This document shows, piece by piece, positions 1 through 8,089 of a stretch of DNA of 43,521 nucleotides. The stretch spans positions 1 through 43,521 of the forward strand of contig JAUVWI010000024.1 in assembly GCA_030604195.1 (NCBI GenBank), given 5' to 3'. The position numbers and the translations under genes are program-made. The first letter of the stretch is position 1, and every line of letters begins with the position of its first letter. The stretch is from Spirochaetales bacterium (lineage in GTDB: Bacteria > Spirochaetota > Spirochaetia > SZUA-6 > DRHE01). A model generated the notes under the pieces. That model ran no database searches. It worked only from the letters and a program-made list of their open reading frames with translations, and had not been told where the DNA came from.

Positions 1-377
1 ATGAGTCGCTTCTTGATGTTCATCAACCCCGAGCTGAACATGTTGAAGAAGAGCCGGAAGTGATCCGGGTTTTGTGCGAAAAAATCAAGCTGAGAATAGG
101 CGACGTTTTTCAGCAAATCGACGTGACCCATCTCGGGACGGATGTTCTCCATAATCTGGGCCTCCAGCGCATCCAGCACGTAGAGCACAGTGTGGTAGTA
201 GATGTCTTCCTTGTCCTTGAAGTAGAGGTAGAGCGTGCCTTTGGCGATCCTGGCTTTCCGGGCCACGTCGTCCAGCACGGCCGGCTTGTACCCCTTCCGC
301 GCAAAAACTCCCAGGGCCGATCTAAGGATCTTCTGCCGCTTTACTTCTCTTTGGTTCTCTTTCGCACTCATCAGCAT
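1..377 (-). CDS. TetR/AcrR family transcriptional regulator, C-terminus cut by window edge
   Basis: Reading the minus strand from the ATG at 377 gives about 125 residues that run off the left edge. The N-terminal half is a classic TetR DNA-binding domain: a basic start, then a helix ending in FARKGY, a helix-turn-helix with DDVARKARIAKGTLYLYFKDKED at about residues 37-59, and the start of the ligand-binding helices (FFNMFSSG near the edge). TetR proteins are usually autorepressors that bind a small ligand; the ligand here cannot be told. A second in-frame ATG at 371 is possible. Neither start has a clear Shine-Dalgarno sequence. A palindrome at 406-423 is the likely operator. The gene looks more GC-rich than the transposase beside it. 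Family call is secure; the target genes are unknown. Confidence 0.88.
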   Translation of the reverse strand, partial: MLMSAKENQREVKRQKILRSALGVFARKGYKPAVLDDVARKARIAKGTLYLYFKDKEDIYYHTVLYVLDALEAQIMENIRPEMGHVDLLKNVAYSQLDFFAQNPDHFRLFFNMFSSGLMNIKKRL

Positions 378-386
378 AGATCGTCT

Positions 387-415
387 ACAATAGATTACAT
401 GTTATTGACTGACTA
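387..415 (-). promoter_or_regulatory. Candidate promoter of the TetR gene
   Basis: On the minus strand TAGTCA (410-415) and TATTGT (387-392) are separated by 17 bp. Both are only 4/6 matches to the sigma-70 consensus. The -35 box lies inside the palindrome at 406-423, which fits autorepression. The -10 box ends 9 nt before the ATG at 377, so the transcript would have almost no leader. Confidence 0.35.
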
Positions 416-423
416 TCCAGTCA
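406..423. promoter_or_regulatory. Palindromic TetR-type operator
   Basis: TGACTG and CAGTCA form perfect 6-bp arms around a 6-bp spacer (ACTATC). An 18-bp palindrome about 29 bp upstream of a TetR gene start is the usual form and place for an autoregulatory TetR operator. Binding by this regulator is inferred. Confidence 0.6.
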
Positions 424-463
424 TTTAGCAAGTATAAATATAAGCAACGAAACGCTTCGGGTC

Positions 464-487
464 AAGAAAAACCGGCTGAGTTTTCTT
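464..487. repeat. Short inverted repeat upstream of the transposase
   Basis: AAGAAAA (464-470) and TTTTCTT (481-487) are perfect 7-bp arms around a 10-nt loop. It ends 9 nt before the first possible transposase ATG. It may be a hairpin at the edge of the insertion or a weak terminator. No matching terminal repeat was found on the right side. Confidence 0.35.
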
Positions 488-495
488 CGATCCAA

Positions 496-1338
496 ATGAT
501 AGGTAATTTTATAACTGTGGATAAGCGAAAAGCCGGCTGTTTGCACCTCATATACCTTCGCACCCGATTGGCCGCCCTGCTTCGAGCCCACCGTCCTGGT
601 GGGCCTGAGACGCCTTATGAAATAAAGCAGTTGGTATTGAAGATGAAGAATGAGAATGTCTGCTGGGGGAATGGGAAGATACAGGGGGAGTTAGAGAAGT
701 TAGGGATCAAGCTGGATAAAAGGACAATTGCCAGGATCATAGAAGATTTCAGGAGGAAAGGTAAAGTCAAGAAGGGACTGACATGGTCGAAGTTTATACA
801 GAGTCATTTATCAAGCCTTTATGGAATGGATTTTTTTACACTTGATACGATATTGGGAAAACGCTTTTACATCTTCTTCATCATACACTTACAGACCCGC
901 CAAATTGTCCGGTATGCTGTTACCACTAAACCGACAAGACAGCTTGTAAGGCAGCAATTAATAGAATTTACCTGGGATTTTAATGGCGAACAGATCTATT
1001 TAATACATGACGGCTCTGGTGAGTTCTGTAATATCAATTATGATGATTTTGATATAGAGGAGATTAAAATATCAGCGAACGCTCCCAACATGAACTCATT
1101 CGCTGAGAGGTTTATCGGTTCTGTAAGAAGGGAAGCTTTTGACTGGTTTATTCTTTTTAATGAAACACAGATCAGGAATATTTTAGTTGAATATATCGGG
1201 TACTATAATGAGAAACGTCCTCACCAGGGAATTGCTCAAAAAGTACCAAAAGGATATACCCCGCAAAAACAAGGAAATATTATCACTTACCCAATATTGT
1301 CTGGGCTGCACCACCATTACGAGAGACTTTCTGCTTAA
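496..1338 (+). CDS. DDE integrase-core transposase (IS481/IS3-like), altered N-terminus
   Basis: The protein has 280 residues. From about residue 36 it follows the common solo integrase-core transposases: a helix-turn-helix region (WGNGKIQGEL and TIARIIED), then an rve-type catalytic domain with the first Asp in DFFTLDT, the second in IHDGSGEF, and the Glu in NSFAERFIGSVRRE, followed by YYNEKRPHQG. The spacing from second Asp to Glu is about 32 residues, as expected. The first 35 residues do not resemble the usual N-terminus, which is normally longer (family members are often 330 residues or more), and the DNA there is GC-richer. The gene therefore looks 5'-truncated and perhaps fused to foreign sequence. 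There is no good Shine-Dalgarno sequence at the ATG at 496. No terminal inverted repeats or target duplication could be assigned. Activity is doubtful. Confidence 0.8.
   Translation: MIGNFITVDKRKAGCLHLIYLRTRLAALLRAHRPGGPETPYEIKQLVLKMKNENVCWGNGKIQGELEKLGIKLDKRTIARIIEDFRRKGKVKKGLTWSKFIQSHLSSLYGMDFFTLDTILGKRFYIFFIIHLQTRQIVRYAVTTKPTRQLVRQQLIEFTWDFNGEQIYLIHDGSGEFCNINYDDFDIEEIKISANAPNMNSFAERFIGSVRREAFDWFILFNETQIRNILVEYIGYYNEKRPHQGIAQKVPKGYTPQKQGNIITYPILSGLHHHYERLSA
586..604 (+). repeat. Strong hairpin inside the 5' part of the transposase
   Basis: GCCCACC (586-592) and GGTGGGC (598-604) are perfect 7-bp GC-rich arms around a 5-nt loop. It lies at the junction between the unusual N-terminal segment and the recognisable transposase. 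It has no following T-run, so it is not a standard terminator. Confidence 0.4.
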
Positions 1339-1711
1339 ACTCTCCATATTCAGTCCTCCCTATTTTTTCATTTCAATAGCCAAACCGAGCCATATTCTTT
1401 CGCTGCCGTGTTAGCCTAATAATCTCTTTAAAATTCTGGGATTATCCGGATATGCCAGGGAATAATAGTCTGAAACCCTTGTTTCTCTGAGGTAATAATC
1501 CATATCTGGTTAGAAATATCTAAAAGTCAAAGCGATTCTACTGCCGGAATAATTCACCCACACGGGCAAAAACAGAACTTATCTGCCAAATCTAGAACTG
1601 CTGAGCATCTCTCTCAAAGTCTTGACTTTTACCGCAAAATTGGTTACTTTTGCATTTCTTAAAGCTTTTATCACTTAACAATTATCACGCACTCAAAAGA
1701 GGATTTCGTTA
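1339..1711. other. Gene-poor spacer between transposase and EF-G
   Basis: This stretch of 373 bases has no convincing coding sequence, tRNA or strong terminator. It may include the right-hand remains of the insertion element, but no repeat matching the left flank was seen. Its right end holds the candidate EF-G promoter. Confidence 0.5.
1622..1650 (+). promoter_or_regulatory. Candidate promoter for the EF-G gene
   Basis: TTGACT (1622-1627) and TACTTT (1645-1650) are spaced by 17 bp. The -35 is good (5/6) and the -10 weak (3/6). The predicted leader is about 55 nt and carries AGAGGA 8 nt before the ATG at 1712. Confidence 0.35.
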
Positions 1712-3787
1712 ATGACGGCAGATATTTCTAAAATGCGGAATATTGGCATCAGCGCCCATATTGATTCCGGAAAAACAACACTTACTGAACGTATATTATT
1801 CTATACCAAACGAATACACTCCATTCATGAAGTCCGCGGTAAAGACGGTGTGGGCGCAACCATGGATTCCATGGAGCTGGAAAAAGAACGGGGTATTACC
1901 ATTGCGTCCGCAGCTACCAATGTTGAGTGGCAGGGACACCAGGTTAACATTATTGATACTCCGGGCCATGTTGATTTTACCATCGAAGTAGAACGTGCTC
2001 TCAGGGTGCTCGACGGCGCCATACTTGTTCTCTGCGCTGTGGGCGGCGTACAGTCACAGTCAATTACTGTAGACCGCCAGCTTAAACGCTACCGGGTGCC
2101 GCGCCTGGCCTTTATCAATAAATGCGACCGGGTTGGCGCAGACCCTGAAAAGGTTACCCGGCAGCTAAGAGAGAACCTTAATCTCAATGCTGTTCTGGTA
2201 CAAATGCCAATTGGCCTGGAAGATAAGTTAGAAGGTGTTATTGACCTGGTAAAGATGGAGGCCATCTATTTTGAAGGCAATGCCGGAGAAAAGGTAAGGA
2301 AAAGTGATATTCCTGAAAGCTTAAAGGAAGCGGCTGCTGTTCAAAGAGAAGAAATGCTTGATGCACTATCCATGTTCTCCGACGAGCTCGCCGAAGCTTT
2401 CTTAGAAGGAGAGGAAACGGAAGAGCAGATATACCAGGCTATTCGTAAAGGTACCCTGGATCAGGAATTGACACCGGTATTTGTCGGTTCCGCTTATAAG
2501 AATATCGGAATCCAGTCTCTTTTGAATGGGGTTGTAAAATATCTGCCGGAACCCGGGGACATTCAAAACACCGCCTTAAACCTCGATGAGAATGAAGCGA
2601 AAGTTCAATTAACTGCTAATCCCGATTCGCCGGCAGTTGCTCTTGCTTTTAAACTGGAAGATGGCCAGTATGGTCAATTGACCTATATCCGCATCTATCA
2701 GGGTACCATCAGCAAGGGCACAGAGCTCCACAACAGCCGGAGCAGAAAAAAATTCAAGGTCGGCCGCCTGGTTCGCATGCACTCCGACGATATGGAAGAT
2801 ATTAATTGCGCTGTGTGCGGCGATATAGTAGCTCTCTTTGGCGTTGACTGTTCTTCCGGTGATACTTTTACCCATACGGCTTTGAATTATTCAATGACCA
2901 GCATGCATATTCCTCAACCGGTAATCTCTCTAGCTGTTAAGCCTGCGGATAAAATATCCGCAGACAATCTGTCTAAAGCATTAAATCGATTCACCAAAGA
3001 GGATCCCACCTTTAAAACCCATGTAGATGAGGAGTCAAACGAGACAATTATCAGCGGCATGGGAGAATTACACCTGGAAGTTTACCTTGAACGGGTAAAA
3101 AGGGAATTTAACTCCAGGGTAGAGACCGGCATGCCCCAGGTCGCTTACCGGGAGAGCATTACCCGTTCCGCTGATTTTAATTATACTCATAAGAAACAGA
3201 CCGGCGGCTCCGGACAGTTTGCCCGCGTTGCCGGAAATATAGCGCCCCTGGGAAAGGGTGATTACGAGTTTGTGGACGAGATCAAGGGTGGGGCCATTCC
3301 CAGAGAGTATATTCCCGCCTGTGACAAAGGATTCAAGAGCGCCCTTGTAAAGGGCAGCCTTATTGGCTTTCCGATTGTCGGTGTAAAAGTTACTATTAAT
3401 GACGGCAGTTCCCATGCTGTAGATTCCTCTGATCTCGCCTTTCAGATGGCTGCCATCGGGGCTTTCAAAGAGGTCTATAACCGCGCACAACCGAAAATTC
3501 TGGAACCGGTTATGAAAGTTGTGGTTGAAGGTCCAACTGAATATCAGGGTAATATTTTTGCAAGCATCAATCAACGCCGTGGAATAATCGAAAGCACAAC
3601 TGAGGACGGTAACGGCTGCAAGGTAGAGGCTACAGTTCCCTTAAGCGAAATGTTTGGCTACTCAACTGTTCTCCGGTCACTCACTCAGGGAAAAGCGGAA
3701 TTTACCATGGAATTTGCCCGTTACAGCCGCTTGCCTGCCGGTCTTACAGAAAAACTGATAGAAGAGCAACAGAAGAAGAAGAAATAG
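1712..3787 (+). CDS. fusA: Translation elongation factor G, EFG1 (spirochaete/mitochondrial) type
   Basis: This is a ribosomal translocase GTPase of 691 residues, the normal length for EF-G. Nucleotide-binding motifs are clear: G1 AHIDSGKTT at 15-23, the switch region with [18 protein letters not shown] at about 46-63, G3 DTPGH at 82-86 and G4 NKCD at 136-139. Domains II to V follow, ending in a Lys-rich tail. The Ser in AHIDSGKTT and the ATMDSM signature (instead of the bacterial WDWM type) mark the EFG1 subfamily shared by spirochaetes, planctomycetes, some deltaproteobacteria and mitochondria. In species carrying it, EFG1 is known to handle translocation while a separate EFG2 handles ribosome recycling. 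It is not in the usual str operon context (no rpsL, rpsG or tuf neighbours). The start is supported by AGAGGA upstream. A KaiC-like ATPase gene follows 18 nt downstream, suggesting co-transcription. Confidence 0.95.
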   Translation: MTADISKMRNIGISAHIDSGKTTLTERILFYTKRIHSIHEVRGKDGVGATMDSMELEKERGITIASAATNVEWQGHQVNIIDTPGHVDFTIEVERALRVLDGAILVLCAVGGVQSQSITVDRQLKRYRVPRLAFINKCDRVGADPEKVTRQLRENLNLNAVLVQMPIGLEDKLEGVIDLVKMEAIYFEGNAGEKVRKSDIPESLKEAAAVQREEMLDALSMFSDELAEAFLEGEETEEQIYQAIRKGTLDQELTPVFVGSAYKNIGIQSLLNGVVKYLPEPGDIQNTALNLDENEAKVQLTANPDSPAVALAFKLEDGQYGQLTYIRIYQGTISKGTELHNSRSRKKFKVGRLVRMHSDDMEDINCAVCGDIVALFGVDCSSGDTFTHTALNYSMTSMHIPQPVISLAVKPADKISADNLSKALNRFTKEDPTFKTHVDEESNETIISGMGELHLEVYLERVKREFNSRVETGMPQVAYRESITRSADFNYTHKKQTGGSGQFARVAGNIAPLGKGDYEFVDEIKGGAIPREYIPACDKGFKSALVKGSLIGFPIVGVKVTINDGSSHAVDSSDLAFQMAAIGAFKEVYNRAQPKILEPVMKVVVEGPTEYQGNIFASINQRRGIIESTTEDGNGCKVEATVPLSEMFGYSTVLRSLTQGKAEFTMEFARYSRLPAGLTEKLIEEQQKKKK

Positions 3788-3805
3788 AAAACCAGGAGTA
3801 TTCAG

Positions 3806-4522
3806 ATGGTAAAAAAAGAATTAAACAAGCGCAGCCCTTTAAGAATATTCGAGCAGTCTACCAGCGGCGGGCTCGGCAGCGGCAATATAGGCATAATTAC
3901 GGCAAAAAAGGGAGTTGGGAAAACCGCCTGTTTAGTCCACATTGCCACGGATAAGCTCTTCCGCGGCGAGCAGGTCATCCATGTTTCCTTTGCCGCTGAT
4001 ACCTGCCATATTGTTTCCTGGTATGAGGATATTTTTTCTGAAATAGCAAAACGCTTTAACCTGGACTCCGCCATGGAGGTGCACCAGGAGATCATTAAGC
4101 ATAGAATTATTATGAATTTCAACCAGGAGGGTATCCAGCTTTCCCGGGTGTTGAAAAGTGTCGAATCAATGGTCAGAGATGGTAATTTTTCCGCTGATAC
4201 AATTTTTATAGATGGATATGATTTCAAAAAGATAACGGCTGAGCAGCTCAGTGAGGTAAAAAAGTTTGCTGAAAGCTATAATCTGGCAATCTGGTTCAGC
4301 GTGACTATTGGCGATGCAAAAAAAGAAAAAGTATACGATGAGCAGGGAATGCCGCTGCTGCTCAAGGGTCTGACTGATGAAGTTGCAATTATAGTGTGTC
4401 TGATCCCTGAGCAAGACCATATTCGCCTCAAACTGGTTAAAGATCATGACTCTCCCGTATTAGATGACCTGCACCTCAAACTGGATACCAGGACACTGCT
4501 TATTGTCCGAGAGAATAGTTAA
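3806..4522 (+). CDS. RecA/KaiC-like P-loop ATPase of unknown role
   Basis: This is a 238-residue protein with a Walker A motif AKKGVGKT at 33-40 and a probable Walker B (TIFIDGYD, hydrophobic run followed by Asp) at about residues 132-139. The fold looks like a single-domain RecA/KaiC or DnaB-type ATPase. There are no membrane segments and no added DNA-binding domain. AGGAG precedes the ATG by 7 nt. It follows EF-G with an 18-nt gap on the same strand and ends 1 nt before the stop of the convergent phosphorylase gene. The partner and substrate are unknown; the link to EF-G rests on position alone. Confidence 0.75.
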   Translation: MVKKELNKRSPLRIFEQSTSGGLGSGNIGIITAKKGVGKTACLVHIATDKLFRGEQVIHVSFAADTCHIVSWYEDIFSEIAKRFNLDSAMEVHQEIIKHRIIMNFNQEGIQLSRVLKSVESMVRDGNFSADTIFIDGYDFKKITAEQLSEVKKFAESYNLAIWFSVTIGDAKKEKVYDEQGMPLLLKGLTDEVAIIVCLIPEQDHIRLKLVKDHDSPVLDDLHLKLDTRTLLIVRENS

Positions 4523-4523
4523 T

Positions 4524-6284
4524 TCATACCTTCAGCCAGAAGGTCTGATAACCGCCCACTGGTATCTCAATTTCGCCGCTCCCTTTGTTCATGTTTACTC
4601 GAACAGCATTGCCCGATATCACATCAATGGCTGAACCCGCAGCCGGCGAGGATAACAGTGAAACAGGGCCGGTAAATAAACACTTTCGGGCGCCTGTATT
4701 GTGAATACAGAGAATTTTCTGGTTTTTATCCCGGGAAACCCGTAGCAATGAAAATAGAGCTTTTCCCCCTTTAAGCAGCCGTTGCTCGGCAAAGGGATGA
4801 AAAGCAGAATTTGCTCTCCTGGCCTTCAGTAATGACAGATAACCCTCGAAAATAACCGCCTGCAGCGACCCGGAGCGGGATAATTCAGTTTCAATTGTTG
4901 CTAAATCAAATTTCCTCCGGTTTATCGAGCGTTTCATACCCGTCCGCTCAACACCGGCTCTGTAGTTTTCCGTTCCCAATATACTATGTATATAAATTCC
5001 CGGAACCCCGGAGAGGGCAAGCATAACCGCCTGTGAGGTTAGAAATTTAGCTGCCTTTATGCTTATCTCTTCCTCCGGATGGGCAATCGCATTCAGGTAG
5101 CTGATGTTCAGCTCATAGGGAATCTCACCATCCGGAGTGGCTTTATAAGAAACGTAACCGCCGTGCTCCGAGGCCAGGCTGCCCAGACCGGTCAACTCAT
5201 CATTTGACAAAATACCATGAGCCGGAAGCACTCCTACACCGTCATGAGAGGCCAGGAAGTTGAAAAAGGTAATATTACCAGCCAGATCCCCTAATCCTGA
5301 CGCCCAATCACTTAAATGCCCGGCATCACCCCGGCGGAAGGCATCCAGCACCAGAGGCGGCAGGGGAAACTGGTAGACAAGCTGGGCTTCATTATAGCCA
5401 TTGCCGAAATAAGATATATTATCTTCATGAGGCACATTGGTTTCGGTAATAATCATTACCCAGGGAGCTACAACATTGAAAACAGCGCGAAAGAGCTGTA
5501 CAACCTTATGGGTCTGTTCAAGATGTATGCAGGTTGTGCCTATTGTCTTCCATAAATATGCTATTGCATCGAGCCGTATCCAGTGTGCGCCTCTTTCCGC
5601 ATATTCCAGCAGAATATCGATTATTTCCAGCAGCAGGCCGGGATTCTGATAATTAAGATCGATCTGGTCGGCGCTGAAGGTGGTCCAGAGAAGTTTCTTG
5701 CCTGCGGCTGTATCGAAAGGACTTAACAGCGGCAGAGCCCTGGGACGGAAGACCCGGGAAAGGTCTTCCCTTTCAGAAACGGTAATGAAATAATCCCGGT
5801 AGCGCCTGTTGCCCTTCAGGAATTCTTTAAACCAGAGACTCTGGGCTGATACATGATTGCATACCAGGTCAAACATCAGCCGGAAATCTCTGCCTATTCT
5901 TTGCACGTCACTCCAGTCGCCCCACTCCGGATTGACCTGACGGTAATCAATAACGGAAAAACCGTCATCCGAGGAATAGGGGGAAAAGGGTAGAATATGG
6001 ACACCCGAGACAACATCCTTAAGATGATGGGAAAGAAAATCACCAAGAGAATTGAGGGGCGCTTTACCATCTGCCCGGAATTGATCACCATAGGTAATCA
6101 GAATGGCATCCTGCTCATCAATTGGCAGAGATGCTCCGGCGCCTTCAGCCCGGTCCCGGGCAAATTGGGGTTTTTCGATCCTTTTGCTGTATTTCATCAT
6201 CAGATTGCTTAGACGGTCATAGGTCTTTGCGCCCGATGCGACCCCATATAGATCCAGTAAATATTCCCTGATAATCCCGTTCAT
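4524..6284 (-). CDS. GH13 subfamily 18 phosphorylase, probable glucosylglycerate phosphorylase
   Basis: GH13_18 enzymes split sucrose or related glucosides with phosphate to give glucose 1-phosphate. This 586-residue protein has the alpha-amylase-type barrel: LVCNHVSAQS at about 160, the nucleophile Asp in RLDA near 240, the acid/base Glu in ITETN near 279, and ASHDGVG near 346 with the subfamily-typical following segment (PAHGILSNDE). It is longer than classic sucrose phosphorylases (about 490-505 residues), as glucosylglycerate phosphorylases are. Because it sits next to glucosyl-3-phosphoglycerate synthase and close to a LacI/ABC sugar operon, like the E. coli ycj cluster, the glucosylglycerate role is preferred. 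Sucrose or glucosylglycerol phosphorylase remain alternatives. The ATG at 6284 has no Shine-Dalgarno; the promoter is 7 nt upstream. Confidence 0.85.
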   Translation of the reverse strand: MNGIIREYLLDLYGVASGAKTYDRLSNLMMKYSKRIEKPQFARDRAEGAGASLPIDEQDAILITYGDQFRADGKAPLNSLGDFLSHHLKDVVSGVHILPFSPYSSDDGFSVIDYRQVNPEWGDWSDVQRIGRDFRLMFDLVCNHVSAQSLWFKEFLKGNRRYRDYFITVSEREDLSRVFRPRALPLLSPFDTAAGKKLLWTTFSADQIDLNYQNPGLLLEIIDILLEYAERGAHWIRLDAIAYLWKTIGTTCIHLEQTHKVVQLFRAVFNVVAPWVMIITETNVPHEDNISYFGNGYNEAQLVYQFPLPPLVLDAFRRGDAGHLSDWASGLGDLAGNITFFNFLASHDGVGVLPAHGILSNDELTGLGSLASEHGGYVSYKATPDGEIPYELNISYLNAIAHPEEEISIKAAKFLTSQAVMLALSGVPGIYIHSILGTENYRAGVERTGMKRSINRRKFDLATIETELSRSGSLQAVIFEGYLSLLKARRANSAFHPFAEQRLLKGGKALFSLLRVSRDKNQKILCIHNTGARKCLFTGPVSLLSSPAAGSAIDVISGNAVRVNMNKGSGEIEIPVGGYQTFWLKV

Positions 6285-6291
6285 AATATTG

Positions 6292-6321
6292 ATTGTAAAA
6301 TAAAACGCTGCTTACTGGCAA
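6292..6321 (-). promoter_or_regulatory. Promoter of the GH13_18 gene, leaderless geometry
   Basis: On the minus strand TTGCCA (6316-6321) and TACAAT (6292-6297) are each 5/6 consensus matches with an 18-bp spacer. The -10 box ends 7 nt before the ATG at 6284, so transcription should begin at or next to the start codon. Confidence 0.55.
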
Positions 6322-6341
6322 GGGCGAATTTAATTATCGAT

Positions 6342-6360
6342 TGTACTTCGCATGTACTTC
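6342..6360 (+). repeat. 8-bp direct repeat at 11-bp pitch in the divergent intergenic region
   Basis: TGTACTTC occurs at 6342-6349 and again at 6353-6360, one helical turn apart. It lies between the two divergent promoters, 13 bp upstream of the -35 box of the glycosyltransferase gene, a common position for an activator site. Confidence 0.4.
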
Positions 6361-6373
6361 TTTAGTAAATGGC

Positions 6374-6401
6374 TTGAAAATATTCTGAAAAGTAATATTC
6401 T
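6374..6401 (+). promoter_or_regulatory. Promoter of the GT-B gene, leaderless geometry
   Basis: TTGAAA (6374-6379) and TATTCT (6396-6401) have a 16-bp spacer. The -10 box ends 6 nt before the ATG at 6408 and no Shine-Dalgarno is present. Confidence 0.5.
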
Positions 6402-6407
6402 CTCTAT

Positions 6408-7991
6408 ATGCCAGATCTCTATATTTTCCACCACCATCTCTTAACCGGCGGGGTTACCAGTGTTATCCTGAAAAGTGTTGAAGCCCTGAAAAGCTATCTG
6501 CCTGAAGTTGATAGAATATATCTGGTTACCGGAAAAAATATTAATTTCAGTAATTTAACCTTGAGCCCGAAGGTTGAGGTTAAAGTGCTGCCGGAGATCG
6601 ATTACCTTGAAGGACAAAAACTATCCGGGCAGAACAGTCCCCCGTCAGGCAGCTCTCTTGCCAGCCGCTTGATAAGTCAATTCGCTTCAAATAATGCGAT
6701 ATGGTGGGTACATAACTACCACCTTGGCAAAAACCCCCTCTTTACCAGGGCGCTGCTGAATATTATCGATGGCACCTATGGTGATATACACCAGAAGATA
6801 GTTTTACAGATTCATGATTTTCCCGAATGCGGCCGTTATGAAAACCTGGCCCTTTTAGAGAGTATAGTTAAAAGCCCCCTCTATCCGCTGAGCCCGGATG
6901 TTCAGTATGTTGTTCTGAATAAGAGGGATTATGATATTCTGATTACCGCCGGCATTCCTCAGAATTACTTGAGTCTCTTAGAAAATCCGATCTCACCCTA
7001 TACCCCCCCCTGCACTAACAGCAGCGAAAAATTGAAGATAAAACAGAGCCTTGCCGGAGCTTTCGGCGCCTCCTTCCCCTCTTTCATCCCTGATGCACCA
7101 TTAATTATCTATCCCATTCGTACAATACGCCGCAAGAATGTTATGGAGGCCGGGCTCATTACCCGCTTGCTGGAAGAACCGGTAAATCTGATTGCCAGCC
7201 TGCCCGGTGTTTCCGCTAGTGAGATCGCTTATTCCAATTTAATCAAAAAATGCTATAAGCAAGCCTTGATACCCGGTCTCTGGGGAATAGGTGAAAAGCT
7301 CGAGGCCGCAGGTTTAAGCTTTGAAAAACTTATAGAAGCCGGTGACTTGATAATATCCACTTCTGTGCAGGAGGGTTTCGGCTACCTCTTCATTAATGCC
7401 CTGCAGTGGCAGCGCCCCCTTCTGGCCCGCGATCTCGATATTCTTAAGGGTACAAAGGATCTTTTTTCAACTTTTCCCTCTCATTTTTACTCAAAGGTAC
7501 TCTGTCCCCTCCCTGAAAGCGACCGAATATTTTTAATAGCGGGCTACAGGCGGAAATTGATGAACCTTTCCGGAATTTTATCAGATCAAACTATCAAAGA
7601 GCTCATTTTTGATATAGAGGAACTTCTGGAAAGCGAAACAGTGGATTTCTCCTTCCTCACCCCTGACCTGCAGTACCGGCTCTTGAAACAGCTTGATTCC
7701 GTAAGCTTTAAAGACGAGGTAATAGAGATAAACCGAGATCTGGTTGGGCAGGCTGGTGAATTACTGCTCGGCTGCACACTTCCCGGAATAAGCTCATCAG
7801 CAAGGGAGGCCGAATTACAGAGACGTTACAGCTACCGGAGCTATGCGGCTCAGGCAGCAAAGATTCTCAAGCGTTTTAAAAAAGGCGCACCCTCGGAATC
7901 ACAAAATCATACCCGGAAAACCTCGGCAGACCAAAAAGAGGTAATCAGACAATTCGCCCGGCTGGAATATATCAGACTGCTCTACGACTGA
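6408..7991 (+). CDS. GT-B fold glycosyltransferase (GT4-like), glucosylglycerate island
   Basis: This 527-residue soluble protein opens with a GT4-like segment (HHHLLTGGVTSVI, residues 8-20). A C-terminal donor-site region around residue 321 (TSVQEGFGYLFINAL) resembles the EGFG motif of retaining GT-B enzymes. The tail (about 450-527) is charged and probably helical. It is longer than usual for GT4 (350-420 residues). It is divergent from the GH13_18 phosphorylase and upstream of GpgS, so it may extend or modify glucosylglycerate or a related glycoside. The acceptor and sugar donor cannot be deduced. The ATG at 6408 is chosen because the promoter leaves no room for an upstream start; it has no Shine-Dalgarno. 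Confidence 0.75.
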   Translation: MPDLYIFHHHLLTGGVTSVILKSVEALKSYLPEVDRIYLVTGKNINFSNLTLSPKVEVKVLPEIDYLEGQKLSGQNSPPSGSSLASRLISQFASNNAIWWVHNYHLGKNPLFTRALLNIIDGTYGDIHQKIVLQIHDFPECGRYENLALLESIVKSPLYPLSPDVQYVVLNKRDYDILITAGIPQNYLSLLENPISPYTPPCTNSSEKLKIKQSLAGAFGASFPSFIPDAPLIIYPIRTIRRKNVMEAGLITRLLEEPVNLIASLPGVSASEIAYSNLIKKCYKQALIPGLWGIGEKLEAAGLSFEKLIEAGDLIISTSVQEGFGYLFINALQWQRPLLARDLDILKGTKDLFSTFPSHFYSKVLCPLPESDRIFLIAGYRRKLMNLSGILSDQTIKELIFDIEELLESETVDFSFLTPDLQYRLLKQLDSVSFKDEVIEINRDLVGQAGELLLGCTLPGISSSAREAELQRRYSYRSYAAQAAKILKRFKKGAPSESQNHTRKTSADQKEVIRQFARLEYIRLLYD

Positions 7992-8049
7992 AAGGAGCCC
8001 AATAAGGCCGGTATAGTAAATCATTAAAGCATTTTTTCAAGAAATCTAT

Positions 8050-8078
8050 TGGACAATTTGCTCAATGACCAATAAAAT
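8050..8078 (+). promoter_or_regulatory. Promoter of the M20-like gene, near-leaderless
   Basis: TGGACA (8050-8055) and TAAAAT (8073-8078), each 5/6, are spaced by 17 bp. The -10 box ends 11 nt before the ATG at 8090, so the leader would be about 5 nt. Confidence 0.55.
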
Positions 8079-8089
8079 GGTATTGAGTT

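Noticed and set aside
60-428. Plus-strand open frame over the TetR gene
   Set aside because: The minus strand encodes a clear TetR helix-turn-helix in this interval; the plus frame has no family resemblance.
464-487. Inverted repeat as terminal repeat of an insertion sequence
   Set aside because: It is a local hairpin; no copy or complement was found on the right side of the transposase gene.
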